Assembly (NCBI GenBank): GCA_046154185.1
Contig: JBJXGE010000032.1
Location: 186,001 to 250,000 of the forward strand
Direction: 5' to 3'
DNA from: JBJXGE01 sp046154185
GTDB taxonomy: Bacteria > Planctomycetota > UBA8108 > UBA1146 > JAJFFE01
DNA: 64,000 nucleotides
The position numbers and the translations under genes are program-made. Each line of letters begins with the position of its first letter. The stretch's first letter is position 1. Shown here in pieces: positions 43,444 to 51,447 of this stretch. The notes beneath the pieces are model-generated. The model had not been told where the DNA came from and made no database searches. It was given only the letters and a program-made list of their open reading frames with translations.

Positions 43444-44394
43444 TCAGCGGCTCGTGATTAAGCTAGAGCCCAGCAAGGACCCGCGCGGCAATTCACCAAA
43501 CACGTCGGCGCCGGCGCGGACCTCGCCGTCGGGCGCCCAGCTGACCTTGAGCAGATCGAGGGCGCCGTCACGACACGCGACGCGTAACGCTCGACCGCGC
43601 ACGCCGAGCACGAGGCCAGGCGCCGCGGTCAGGCTCGCTGACTGTCTCGGCTCGGATTGCCAAACGTAGAGATTTCGACTTGCCGCGAGTGAGAATGCGC
43701 CAGGGAATGGATGCGTCACCGCGCGCACGAGCGCATCGATGGCCGGTGCGCTGAGTCCCCAGTCGATGCGGCCATCTTCGGGGCGACGACCGCCGAAGTA
43801 GCTCGCCAGTCTCTCATCCTGCGGAATTCGCGGCGCATCGCCGGCAACAATCCGCGGGTGGAACGTATCGATCAATTCGCCAGCCGCCGGCACCAGCTTG
43901 TCGTAAAGCGAAAACGCCGTTTCGCGCGGCGCGACGGGAATATCGAGTTGGCCGACGATGTCACCCGCGTCCGGCCGACGCACCATGTGATGCAGCGTCA
44001 TGCCGGTTGATGGTTCCCGGTTCAAAATTACCCAGTTCGCCGGGCAACGACCGCGATAGCGCGGGAGCAGCGAGCCGTGCATGTTGAACGCGCCGAGCGG
44101 CGCGCAATCGAGCACGCGCTGCGGCAGCAGTTCGCGAAAGTAGAACGAGTAAATTAAGTCCGGCGCGACGCGTCGTGCCAACGCGATCAATTGGCTGCGG
44201 TCGTAGTCTTCGGAATAGTACGGCTCGATGCCGTGCTGGCGAGCGAGTTCCGCAACCGAGGGAAACCAGAGCCGTTCGTGCGAGCGATCGCGATGCGTCA
44301 CGACCACGATCTCGGCGCCGCTGGTGGACTGGGTGATGAGTCGACGAAGACACTCATGTCCCACCGCTTGGTAACCAAACACCAGCATTTTCAT
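43444..44394 (-). CDS. UDP-Ara4N formyltransferase, ArnA N-terminal-domain type
   Basis: Formyltransferase of 316 residues using 10-formyl-tetrahydrofolate. It matches the N-terminal half of ArnA: MLVFGYQAVGHECLRRLI, then PDLIYSFYFRELLPQRVLD, and the catalytic Asn and His in FNMHGSLLPRYRGRCPANW with Asp in RRPDAGDIVGQLDIPV. A C-terminal OB-like subdomain follows (TAAPGLVLGVRGRALRVAC). ATG 44394 lies 36 bases after the arnC stop. Formylation is thought to drive the transamination forward and to set up transfer to the lipid carrier by ArnC. Confidence 0.92.
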   Translation of the reverse strand: MKMLVFGYQAVGHECLRRLITQSTSGAEIVVVTHRDRSHERLWFPSVAELARQHGIEPYYSEDYDRSQLIALARRVAPDLIYSFYFRELLPQRVLDCAPLGAFNMHGSLLPRYRGRCPANWVILNREPSTGMTLHHMVRRPDAGDIVGQLDIPVAPRETAFSLYDKLVPAAGELIDTFHPRIVAGDAPRIPQDERLASYFGGRRPEDGRIDWGLSAPAIDALVRAVTHPFPGAFSLAASRNLYVWQSEPRQSASLTAAPGLVLGVRGRALRVACRDGALDLLKVSWAPDGEVRAGADVFGELPRGSLLGSSLITSR

Positions 44395-44430
44395 GCAGCG
44401 AAATCCCTATCCAGAAAACTCGCTCTAACC

Positions 44431-45438
44431 TCAGTCAAGCTTGTGCGCCGACGGCAAACGACCGGGGCGCTCCATCAGCCGCGACGAGAAGCGCGGCGAG
44501 ACTGCGCGACGCTCCGTTGTCTCTCGCCCGAGAACTCGCCGCACGAAATAGCGCGGCCGACGTCGCACTTCACCATAGATGCGCCCGACGTACTCACCCA
44601 AGAGGCCCACTCCGATGAAGTTGCCGCCAAGCGCAACAAAGATCACGGCAAAGAGCGCAAGCGTGCCGTCAAACGGGTGCTCGCCGAGAGTGGCGCGCAT
44701 GACCGCGGTGGTGAGCAATACGCCGCCGACGACGACGAGCGCGGCCCCGGCAAAGAAACACAGACGCAACGGCACGATCGAGCTGCTCGTGAGCAGGTCG
44801 AGCTGCAATTTGCACAAACGCCACAGTGTGTACTTGGAACTGCCCAGCACTCGTTCCGCGTGCTCGACTTCGATTTCGCCTGGGCAGGCGGCAAAACTCA
44901 TCGCGAGAGCCGGCACGAAGGCAGTGGAACTGCCGGACGCGCACATGCGCTGCACTACGCTGCGGTGGTAGGCGCGCAGCATGCAGCCGATGTCGTTCAT
45001 CGGCGTTCCGGTGAGCGCTCGCAACACTCTGTTGGCGAGGCGCGAGAGCGCACGTCGATGCCAGGCGTCGTGGCGCTTGATCCGCACGCCGCCGACAACG
45101 TCGTGGCCGGCGTCAGTCGCCGCGAGCAACTTGGGAATCTCCTCGGGCGGATTCTGCAGATCCGCATCGATCGTGATGACAATTTCGCCGGTCGATGCTT
45201 CGAAGCCCGCAAATATCGCGGCGTGCTGCCCACAATTGCGGGCGAGATCGACGACGATCGTTTGCCCGGTCGCGACAAATCCTTCGAGCAACGTCGCGGA
45301 TCCGTCTGTGGAGCCATCGTTGACATAGATGAGCTCATAGTCGCGATCGAGCTGGTCGAGCACCGCGCGCAGACGGTCATGAAGTACCGCGAGGTTTGGC
45401 GCCTCGTTGAAGACGGGAATCACTACTGACACGTCCAT
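44431..45438 (-). CDS. arnC: ArnC-type undecaprenyl-phosphate Ara4FN transferase (GT2)
   Basis: Membrane-bound GT2 glycosyltransferase of 335 residues that links Ara4FN to undecaprenyl phosphate on the cytoplasmic face. Features are VSVVIPVFNEAPNLAVLHDR, the DxD region in VITIDADLQNPPEEIPKLL, and NDIGCMLRAYHRSVVQRM with the conserved downstream residues. Two C-terminal transmembrane segments follow (about 232-256 and 267-290), ending in LGEYVGRIYGEVRRRPRYFV. It is the first gene of the run arnC, formyltransferase, decarboxylase, arnD, arnT. A dolichol-phosphate-mannose-synthase-like role is the alternative, but the operon favours ArnC. Confidence 0.88.
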   Translation of the reverse strand: MDVSVVIPVFNEAPNLAVLHDRLRAVLDQLDRDYELIYVNDGSTDGSATLLEGFVATGQTIVVDLARNCGQHAAIFAGFEASTGEIVITIDADLQNPPEEIPKLLAATDAGHDVVGGVRIKRHDAWHRRALSRLANRVLRALTGTPMNDIGCMLRAYHRSVVQRMCASGSSTAFVPALAMSFAACPGEIEVEHAERVLGSSKYTLWRLCKLQLDLLTSSSIVPLRLCFFAGAALVVVGGVLLTTAVMRATLGEHPFDGTLALFAVIFVALGGNFIGVGLLGEYVGRIYGEVRRRPRYFVRRVLGRETTERRAVSPRFSSRLMERPGRLPSAHKLD

Positions 45439-45572
45439 CGGCCCCGCTTCCCTTGAAGTGCCTCGTCTCAGGGCGCCGATGAGTAGCCGAACTCGCGGAG
45501 CGCAAAATTAACTTCTCTTCACGCAATAAAACTCTGCGCTTCGATTCCGCAGACCGACTCGGATCGGCTACG

Positions 45573-45621
45573 AAAAAACCGGCAGGGCAGATCCGGCTCG
45601 AAAGCCGTTCTGCCCTGCCGG
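45573..45621 (-). terminator. Rho-independent terminator of the first pilin gene
   Basis: On the minus strand, CCGGCAGGGCAG and CTGCCCTGCCGG form a perfect 12-bp stem (45610-45621 with 45579-45590), followed by TTTTTT at 45578-45573. It lies about 30 bases past the pilin stop. Confidence 0.93.
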
Positions 45622-45652
45622 TCGCTTTGACGCGATTAGGACGCTTGGATCA

Positions 45653-46081
45653 CTAATCGACGGGCGAGTCGGTCACCGCGGCGCCAGCGCCCGTGGCAAA
45701 GCGGATCACACCGCTCTCGTCCACGAAGAAGCCGCGCTCACCGGTACGACCTTGCACGGCCGCGTCCGCGCCCACCGACCACGTCGTCGCAGTGGCGGCG
45801 TAGCCAGTGAAGTTGTAGCCCGACTTCGCGCCCCCGCCGAGCACGTTGTCGATGTAGCCACTCGCCTGCAGCGCCGCGAGGTTCGCGGCGTAGGTGCCGA
45901 AGCGCGTTCGATACTGCTCGTTCACCGTAGTGAGCGTACGCAAGCTCGAAATCGCCGACGCCTCGTTGCCCGAGATTCTGGCGGCCAGCAAGCTCGGAAT
46001 CGCAATGGCCGCGATGATCGCGATGATCGCAACAACGATCATCAATTCGATCAGCGTGAAGCCCTGATTACGCTTGTGCAT
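45653..46081 (-). CDS. Type IV pilin (PilA-like), paralogue 1
   Basis: Prepilin of 142 residues. The short basic leader MHKRNQG is cut by prepilin peptidase before FTLIELMIVVAIIAIIAAIA, with Glu at +5; the hydrophobic helix packs in the fibre core. The C-terminal globular part ends with GRTGERGFFVDESGVIRFAT, shared almost exactly with the second pilin. ATG 46081 follows AGGAGGA. A sigma54-like promoter lies at 46259-46273, and a terminator follows the gene. No pilus assembly genes are in the window. Confidence 0.93.
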   Translation of the reverse strand: MHKRNQGFTLIELMIVVAIIAIIAAIAIPSLLAARISGNEASAISSLRTLTTVNEQYRTRFGTYAANLAALQASGYIDNVLGGGAKSGYNFTGYAATATTWSVGADAAVQGRTGERGFFVDESGVIRFATGAGAAVTDSPVD

Positions 46082-46456
46082 TAGATCCTCCTCATCCGGA
46101 TGAAGAATTTTTGGGTCCCGTTGGTATCGCTAGGCAAAGCGTTAACCTGGATACACGGTCAGCGTCACCGCGACGCCGTTGACTATTTCGGTCCGTTAGG
46201 GTCGGGACCTTTCCCGAAACACACACCCCCTCCGATCCGAGGTTTCAACCGTGTTCAGGCAAAGCCGAGGCCAAACGCAGTGGCGCATGCGAGTAGCCTG
46301 GCAAGACGTTGGGATTCCTCGCTTTCAAACTTCGCGGGGCTTCGCGAGCACCGCCGGGGTTAACAATTTTTTGAAGACAAAAAACGGCGCATCGACAATT
46401 CGCGTCACTGAAGCGGGCGGCGTCAACCACTCGCCCAGCGACAACGCGTCGCAGCG
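46082..46456 (-). other. Spacer between the two pilin genes
   Basis: 375 bases without a gene. It holds a sigma54-like promoter for the downstream pilin (46259-46273), the palindrome catccggatg near 46100 just upstream of the ribosome site, and an A/T hairpin TTTTTTG/CAAAAAA (46367-46384) that may help end transcription of the second pilin gene. Frames open across it are shadows. Confidence 0.6.
46259..46273 (-). promoter_or_regulatory. Sigma54-like promoter of pilin paralogue 1
   Basis: On the minus strand TTGGCCTCGGCTTTGCC contains TGGC (46273-46270) and TTGC (46262-46259) separated by seven bases, the exact -24/-12 spacing. The predicted start is near 46247, about 165 bases before the ATG. 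Confidence 0.45.
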
Positions 46457-46885
46457 CTAGTCGACGGGCGTATCGGCGACTGTGGCGCCGGGACCCGTCG
46501 CGAAGCGAATGACGCCGCTTTCGTCGACGAAAAAGCCGCGCTCGCCGGTGCGGCCTTGCGTGGTGGCGTTTGCTTGCACCGACCACTGAACATTGGTGCC
46601 GGAGTAATTTGCTAAGGTGTAGCCCGACTTCGAACCGCTCGAGAGCACGTTGTCGATGAAACCACTCGTCTGCATGGCGGCCAGCGACGGCGCGTAGCCG
46701 CCGAAGCGCGCGCGGTACATCTCGTTCACGCTCGTCAGCACGCGCAGGCTGGAAACGGCGGACGCCTCGTTGCCGGTCATGCGCGAGGCGAGCAAGTTCG
46801 GAATCGCGACAGCCGCGATGATCGCGATGATCGCAACAACGATCATGAGCTCGATCAAAGTGAAACCTTGTGCGTGGCGATGCAT
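46457..46885 (-). CDS. Type IV pilin (PilA-like), paralogue 2
   Basis: Prepilin of 142 residues, a clear tandem duplicate of the gene at 45653. The leader MHRHAQG precedes FTLIELMIVVAIIAIIAAVA with Glu at +5. The globular end GRTGERGFFVDESGVIRFAT is kept, while the middle (QTSGFIDNVLSSGSKSGYTL) differs from the first copy. ATG 46885 is chosen by comparison with the paralogue; GAGGTG lies upstream, and the ORF to 46930 adds 15 residues that do not fit a prepilin leader. It has its own sigma54-like promoter at 47017-47031. Confidence 0.93.
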   Translation of the reverse strand: MHRHAQGFTLIELMIVVAIIAIIAAVAIPNLLASRMTGNEASAVSSLRVLTSVNEMYRARFGGYAPSLAAMQTSGFIDNVLSSGSKSGYTLANYSGTNVQWSVQANATTQGRTGERGFFVDESGVIRFATGPGATVADTPVD

Positions 46886-47016
46886 AGCCGTGCACCTCTT
46901 TCGCCAGTCGGCCCGCTGCGCGCTTCGCATTCGAGCGCTCGGCAGGAAGTTCGCCGCGGTTCACCACAGGATTCGGTTCCGCGTCGGTCGGTCAGGAAAC
47001 AACGAAGGGCAAAGAG

Positions 47017-47031
47017 GCAAGCACGAGGCCC
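47017..47031 (-). promoter_or_regulatory. Sigma54-like promoter of pilin paralogue 2
   Basis: On the minus strand TGGGCCTCGTGCTTGCC contains GGGC (47031-47028) and TTGC (47020-47017) separated by seven bases, so the GG and GC elements keep the -24/-12 spacing. It closely resembles the element before paralogue 1. The predicted start is near 47005, about 120 bases before the ATG. Confidence 0.45.
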
Positions 47032-47173
47032 ACGAAGCGAGCGAGGACGAGATTCGCGACTAGCTGTGCGGGACGCTGCAATTATGAACATCGTGCGAGT
47101 GCGACGTCGGCATGCGTCGCGCCATAAACGACAATGCGTGTGCGACAAGTCTTGGCTGGAGCGACGCAAATTG

Positions 47174-48274
47174 TCACGCGGACGGTCCGCGCTCGCGGGC
47201 GCAGATCACCCATCCCACAAGCGTCACGACGCCGATCGAACCGAGCAACCAAGAGAGCCAAGGTCGAGCGCGACGTTCGATCCACATTCTCACGCAGAAA
47301 GATTCGAAATAGATTTGCAACACCGAGTCACGCTCAATAGCCCGGCGATGGAAGTCAATGACGCCGCCGACTCGGATATCCGCAAGTATGACCCAAAAGT
47401 CGGAGGGGCCGAATTCCCGGTCATCGTGCCCCAAATCACCGCCTTGCGCGTTACACAGATAGCGCACACCTCGCACCGTGACGTCTCGATCCGCGTGCGC
47501 GTGTCCGCAAATGACCGCGCAGGGAACTCGGTACTCCAACAGCGCAATGAGCGCCGGGTCGTCGGTCAATCGACTCGCGGGTCGATCTAGGTCGAGCGGC
47601 GGCCGGTGACAAACGAGTACGTACGGCGCGATCGGGTGCACGGCTAGCTCTAATCGCAGCCATTCGAGCTGTTCAGCACAGATCGGCGCGAGGCTGTTGT
47701 CGATTCCGAGGATGAGCACCTCGCCAACGGTCGTCGACCACCAACGAGGTCCAATCGCTCGCTCAAAAAGTCGGCGTCCGGGCTCATAGGCCTGCTGGCA
47801 ATCCGGTTGCACGTCGTGGTTACCCGGAACCACGAGCGTCGGAATGGTGAGCTTGGCACGATCAAACGCTCCGAAGACCAGCCCATAGTAGGGAGCTTCG
47901 CCGTGGCTCACGAGATCACCACTCGAAATGAGTAGCTCAATGTTTGAGTCGTCAAGTTCGCGCGCGAGCGGTCGCACTACGCCAGCGAGACCGCGCTGAA
48001 CATCCGCGAGAAAGCACACTCGGATCGGTGCAGTTGGAAACTTCGGCGGTGAGCGGTTGACGAACGCCGGCGAACTCGAGCGCGCGCCGATGGACTCGGC
48101 AAGGCGAGCCCCGACCTCGAGCAGCAACATCAACACGAGCAAACACGCGGACAAGAGAAACAGTACGGCTCGCAGCCGAGAACTGCGAACGAGTCGACTT
48201 CGGCCTTTGCGACTTGTCACTGCTCCCCTGGCTCTGCGCAAAGAGTCACACCGCCTACTTTCAGTGAGCCGCAT
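47174..48274 (-). CDS. Membrane-anchored calcineurin-like metallophosphoesterase
   Basis: Protein of up to 366 residues. A hydrophobic segment (about 36-55, AVLFLLSACLLVLMLLLEVG) and a C-terminal one (WLSWLLGSIGVVTLVGWVI) flank a phosphoesterase domain. Its motifs are CFLADVQRG (motif I, where the usual DxH is DxQ), SSGDLVSHGEAPYYG, VVPGNHDVQ, VLVCHRPP and VICGHAHADRD. Two-metal chemistry is likely, but the first metal site is altered. ATG 48274 overlaps the upstream glycosyltransferase by 14 bases; GTG 48220 after AGGGGAG is the alternative start. The substrate is unknown; the position among envelope-sugar genes suggests an envelope role. Confidence 0.8.
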   Translation of the reverse strand: MRLTESRRCDSLRRARGAVTSRKGRSRLVRSSRLRAVLFLLSACLLVLMLLLEVGARLAESIGARSSSPAFVNRSPPKFPTAPIRVCFLADVQRGLAGVVRPLARELDDSNIELLISSGDLVSHGEAPYYGLVFGAFDRAKLTIPTLVVPGNHDVQPDCQQAYEPGRRLFERAIGPRWWSTTVGEVLILGIDNSLAPICAEQLEWLRLELAVHPIAPYVLVCHRPPLDLDRPASRLTDDPALIALLEYRVPCAVICGHAHADRDVTVRGVRYLCNAQGGDLGHDDREFGPSDFWVILADIRVGGVIDFHRRAIERDSVLQIYFESFCVRMWIERRARPWLSWLLGSIGVVTLVGWVICARERGPSA

Positions 48275-50054
48275 CGACTCGATTCGAAAGCAGCACGAAG
48301 TCCGTCGAAGTCGCCACCACGCCCCAAGCCGAATCCAATTCCTGGAGCCGACTAACCTGGCGTTTTTTGCAGAACATCCACAGGCGTTCCGGGCGCCGAG
48401 ACAATTCGGCGAGGCGCCCTTCGTCTAGCAGCCACGAGTTCCGCGGAATGAGCGCGGCGTCGATCGTGCTGAGCACAGCCGGTAGCGGCGTGTCGCGAGA
48501 AGTCGCTTCGACAAAGTGTCCGTAGCCAAGTTCGCGCGCCGGCCCCCAGATGAAAGGTCGGCGCCCCAGTCGCATCAAAATCTCGTATCGCTGTACGCAA
48601 GACTGCGACACGACGACCTTGTCCCCCGCGCCGATCTTGTGCGCTGCGATCTCGGCGAGCGAGTAGACGCCCCAATTCGGCAGCACGCGGTGAGCGAAGG
48701 GAGCAAGACAAACAAGCGGCAACGCGAACGTCAAGCCGGTAAGAACGAACCCGCGCCGCACATCGCCACGCGCGGCGACCCAACCGCCGACGACTTGGCC
48801 GATGAGCACGATGGCGATGGCGACTATCAATGCTGGGCGCCACGGCGCCGCGATCTGCTCGATGGGACCGGCGATCACAAAGGGCAGCGCGACTCCTGCT
48901 AGCAAACCCAGGATCGACTGCGCGGCTCCGGCCCAGCGCAGCGCGCGCTGCCCGGTTTTTGGACCAAGTTCGAGACCCAAGCTGACGGCTAACGCCATCG
49001 CGGGCAGTATCGGCAACAAGTAAGTCGGCAGTTTCGACGCCGACAGCGATAGCACGAGTAATGGAAACAAGCACCATGCCGTGATGAAGCGCGCCGCATT
49101 GGCGCGGGCGTCGCGGTTCGAGTGTCGCGCGACCAACCCGTGCGCGATCGTCCGAGCCGCGGCCACCGGCGCGAGAGCATGCCAAGGAAACCAGGCGAGC
49201 GGCAGCGCCAACGCGTAGTAGTAGAGCGGCTCGGGGTGATTCATGCCGCGTTGAGCGAACACGCCGCCGAGATTGACGTGCCAGTAGAAGCACTCGAGAT
49301 GACGCACATCGCGCAGACCAACGGCTAAGTGCCAAGGGCCGATGACCGCAGCCAGGATCGCGAACCCGCGCACCGGTGCTAAACTCGCGAGCGCCCGCAC
49401 GACGCCCCGGGATCCAACTGATAGCCAGCGCTCGCCGATGATCGCCGAGGTCGGCAGCACGAGCCCAATAGGTCCTTTGGCGAGCCAAGCAAATCCCATC
49501 ACCATCCACAGCAGCCTCCGCTCAGAGCCGCGCCGTGCGTTGAAATGTCGGTGAGAGAGAAACATCGAGATCGAAACGAAGAGCGCCAGCAGATTGTCCG
49601 TGAGGCTGAGCGACTCGAGGACGAGAAAGAGGCCGCACCCGGCGAGGATCCATCCCGCCCGACAGCCGGTTGCACGCACACCGAGTTCGGCGCCGAGACG
49701 ATACGTCACCAGAATCATCGCCCACGCGGCGAGCGCGCTGGGCAAATGCGATGCGAGATTTGACACCCCCAAGACCATCTGGCTCGCCGCCAACACCCAG
49801 TAAATAAGGATCGGTTTCTCGAGATACGGCACAAAGGAAAGGTGCGGCACGATCCAGTCACCGCCACGAACCATCTCTTGTGCGGCGGCCACATAGCGTA
49901 GCTCGGAACCGATCGGGCGATGCAAACCGATCACGAGTGCAGCGAATATCCCGACAACGGCGAGGGCGCGCACGGATCGAATCTCCCCCTTGCCCTTTGA
50001 ACGCGCGACAATGCGCCTGGTCAAAGTGAAGACTGCTGTGACGAGAGGCATCAC
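48261..50054 (-). CDS. PMT-family (GT39/ArnT-like) glycosyltransferase, second copy
   Basis: Inner-membrane GT-C protein of 597 residues with about 12 hydrophobic segments. The first outer loop is GSELRYVAAAQEMVRGGDWI followed by LEKPILIYWVLAASQMV. This is the GT39/83 arrangement, but Ser replaces the usual Asp or Asn before Glu-x-Arg-Tyr. The region AWLAKGPIGLVLPTSAII and SASKLPTYLLPILPAMA are typical of ArnT relatives. The start is GTG 50054 or ATG 50051. It overlaps the phosphoesterase gene and is divergent from the ArnB/PseC-like aminotransferase gene. The lipid-linked donor and the acceptor are unknown. Confidence 0.82.
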   Translation of the reverse strand: MMPLVTAVFTLTRRIVARSKGKGEIRSVRALAVVGIFAALVIGLHRPIGSELRYVAAAQEMVRGGDWIVPHLSFVPYLEKPILIYWVLAASQMVLGVSNLASHLPSALAAWAMILVTYRLGAELGVRATGCRAGWILAGCGLFLVLESLSLTDNLLALFVSISMFLSHRHFNARRGSERRLLWMVMGFAWLAKGPIGLVLPTSAIIGERWLSVGSRGVVRALASLAPVRGFAILAAVIGPWHLAVGLRDVRHLECFYWHVNLGGVFAQRGMNHPEPLYYYALALPLAWFPWHALAPVAAARTIAHGLVARHSNRDARANAARFITAWCLFPLLVLSLSASKLPTYLLPILPAMALAVSLGLELGPKTGQRALRWAGAAQSILGLLAGVALPFVIAGPIEQIAAPWRPALIVAIAIVLIGQVVGGWVAARGDVRRGFVLTGLTFALPLVCLAPFAHRVLPNWGVYSLAEIAAHKIGAGDKVVVSQSCVQRYEILMRLGRRPFIWGPARELGYGHFVEATSRDTPLPAVLSTIDAALIPRNSWLLDEGRLAELSRRPERLWMFCKKRQVSRLQELDSAWGVVATSTDFVLLSNRVDAAH

Positions 50055-50214
50055 GAACTAAGCCCTACTAGCGCTTGCAGCGAAAACGTACTGGATGGAA
50101 ACGAACTGCTGAAGTATGCGCGCCAAGATTGCCGGCCTTATGAACACTAATTCATGTACTCAGCGCGATAGTCGCTCAACATATGAGCCGGACTGCGAGC
50201 GAAAGGTAGGTCCA

Positions 50215-51393
50215 GTGACGACGAACGAGCTTCGGCATTATCCGTATGCACGACCCTGTCTCGACGAGTTCGACGTCGCCGCGGTGTTCGAGGTGCTGCA
50301 AAGCTCGATGCTGACGACGGGCCCGCGCGTCGTTGAGTTCGAAGGCGAGATGGCCGCACGACTGGGACCGGTCGCGGCCGCGGCGGTCTCGAGCGGTACC
50401 GCAGCGCTGCATCTGACGGCGCTCGCGCTCGGACTCGGTCCCGGCGATGAGGTCATCGTGCCAACCCTGACCTTTCTGGCGACGGCCAATGCCGTCCGCT
50501 ACGTCGGCGCTCAACCGATTCTCGTCGATGTCGATCCGGTCACGTTGTCCGTCGCCCCGAGTGAAGTCGCACGGCTCATCGCGACTCGGCCGCGCGTGCG
50601 GGCCGTTTTCGTTGTGCATTTCGCCGGCCTACCGGCGCCTTTGCCCGCTCTCCGCGCAGTCACACAACGCGCAAATATCGCGTTAGTCGAAGATGCCGCC
50701 CACGCGCTTGGCGCGGAATACGAAGTCGATGGGACGCGACACGAAGTGGGTGATGGCGCGCACGTCGACGCCACGTGCTTTTCCTTTCACGCCGTCAAGC
50801 ACATCGCGACTGGCGAAGGCGGCATGGTGGTGGCCCGCGATGAGAAATTCGTCTCCCACGTGCGCCGCCTAAGACATCATGGCCTCGAGTCTCCGCCAGA
50901 AGGGCGCGACCGCGATGGACCTTGGTATCGCGAAATGCGCGAGCTGGGATACAACTATCGGCTGACCGACATCCAGTGCGCGCTGGGGCGAAGCCAGCTC
51001 CAACGACTGAGTCAGTTTGTCGAACGTCGGCGCGCGATCGCGCGCCGCTACGACGATGCGTTTCGCGAGTTCCCAGAGCTGGACGTGCGAGCGTCGCCAG
51101 CCGGCGCTCATTCGAGTTACCATTTGTACACACTGGAGCTGTCCGCCGACTTCGTCGCGCGGCGCCGCGCCGTCTTCGAGTACCTACAAGCCAACCGCGT
51201 CGGCGTCACCGTGAACTATCTGCCCTTGCATCGAAATCCCTATTACTCGGCGCAGGCCGAGCCCGGCAAGTTTGCGGTGGCAGAAGCCTTTTACCATCGT
51301 TCGATTTGCCTCCCTATGTACCCGGATCTCACCGATGACGATGTCGACGAGATCATTGGCCGCGTGCGACGCGCGCTTGATAGTGTTCGATAA
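50215..51393 (+). CDS. DegT/DnrJ/EryC1/StrS aminotransferase (ArnB/PseC-like)
   Basis: PLP-dependent sugar aminotransferase of 392 residues. Features are HYPYARPCLDEFDVAAVFEV, MLTTGPRVVEFE, SSGTAALHLTALALGLGPGD, LVEDAAHALGAEY and the Schiff-base Lys in CFSFHAVKHIATGEGGM, then REMRELGYNYRLTDIQCALG. It would put the 4-amino group on UDP-4-keto-arabinose (ArnB) or on a UDP-4-keto-6-deoxy-hexosamine (PseC); the N-terminal pattern leans to PseC. It could supply the only transamination step missing from the Arn run 5 kb away. GTG 50215 after AAAGGTAGG is chosen; ATG 50140 is possible. Confidence 0.88.
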   Translation: MTTNELRHYPYARPCLDEFDVAAVFEVLQSSMLTTGPRVVEFEGEMAARLGPVAAAAVSSGTAALHLTALALGLGPGDEVIVPTLTFLATANAVRYVGAQPILVDVDPVTLSVAPSEVARLIATRPRVRAVFVVHFAGLPAPLPALRAVTQRANIALVEDAAHALGAEYEVDGTRHEVGDGAHVDATCFSFHAVKHIATGEGGMVVARDEKFVSHVRRLRHHGLESPPEGRDRDGPWYREMRELGYNYRLTDIQCALGRSQLQRLSQFVERRRAIARRYDDAFREFPELDVRASPAGAHSSYHLYTLELSADFVARRRAVFEYLQANRVGVTVNYLPLHRNPYYSAQAEPGKFAVAEAFYHRSICLPMYPDLTDDDVDEIIGRVRRALDSVR

Positions 51394-51447
51394 AGTCGAC
51401 AACCTCTAACCATCACCAGCAAGCCAAGCCGAACAGTCTGCATTTTC

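Noticed and set aside
45439..45572. PmrA-type box upstream of arnC
   Set aside because: One TTAAT half-site occurs, but no second half at the required spacing, so control by the nearby regulator is not supported by a site.
46245..46967. Long minus-strand frame across the second pilin gene
   Set aside because: Shadow of the pilin and its spacer; Arg-rich and without domain similarity.
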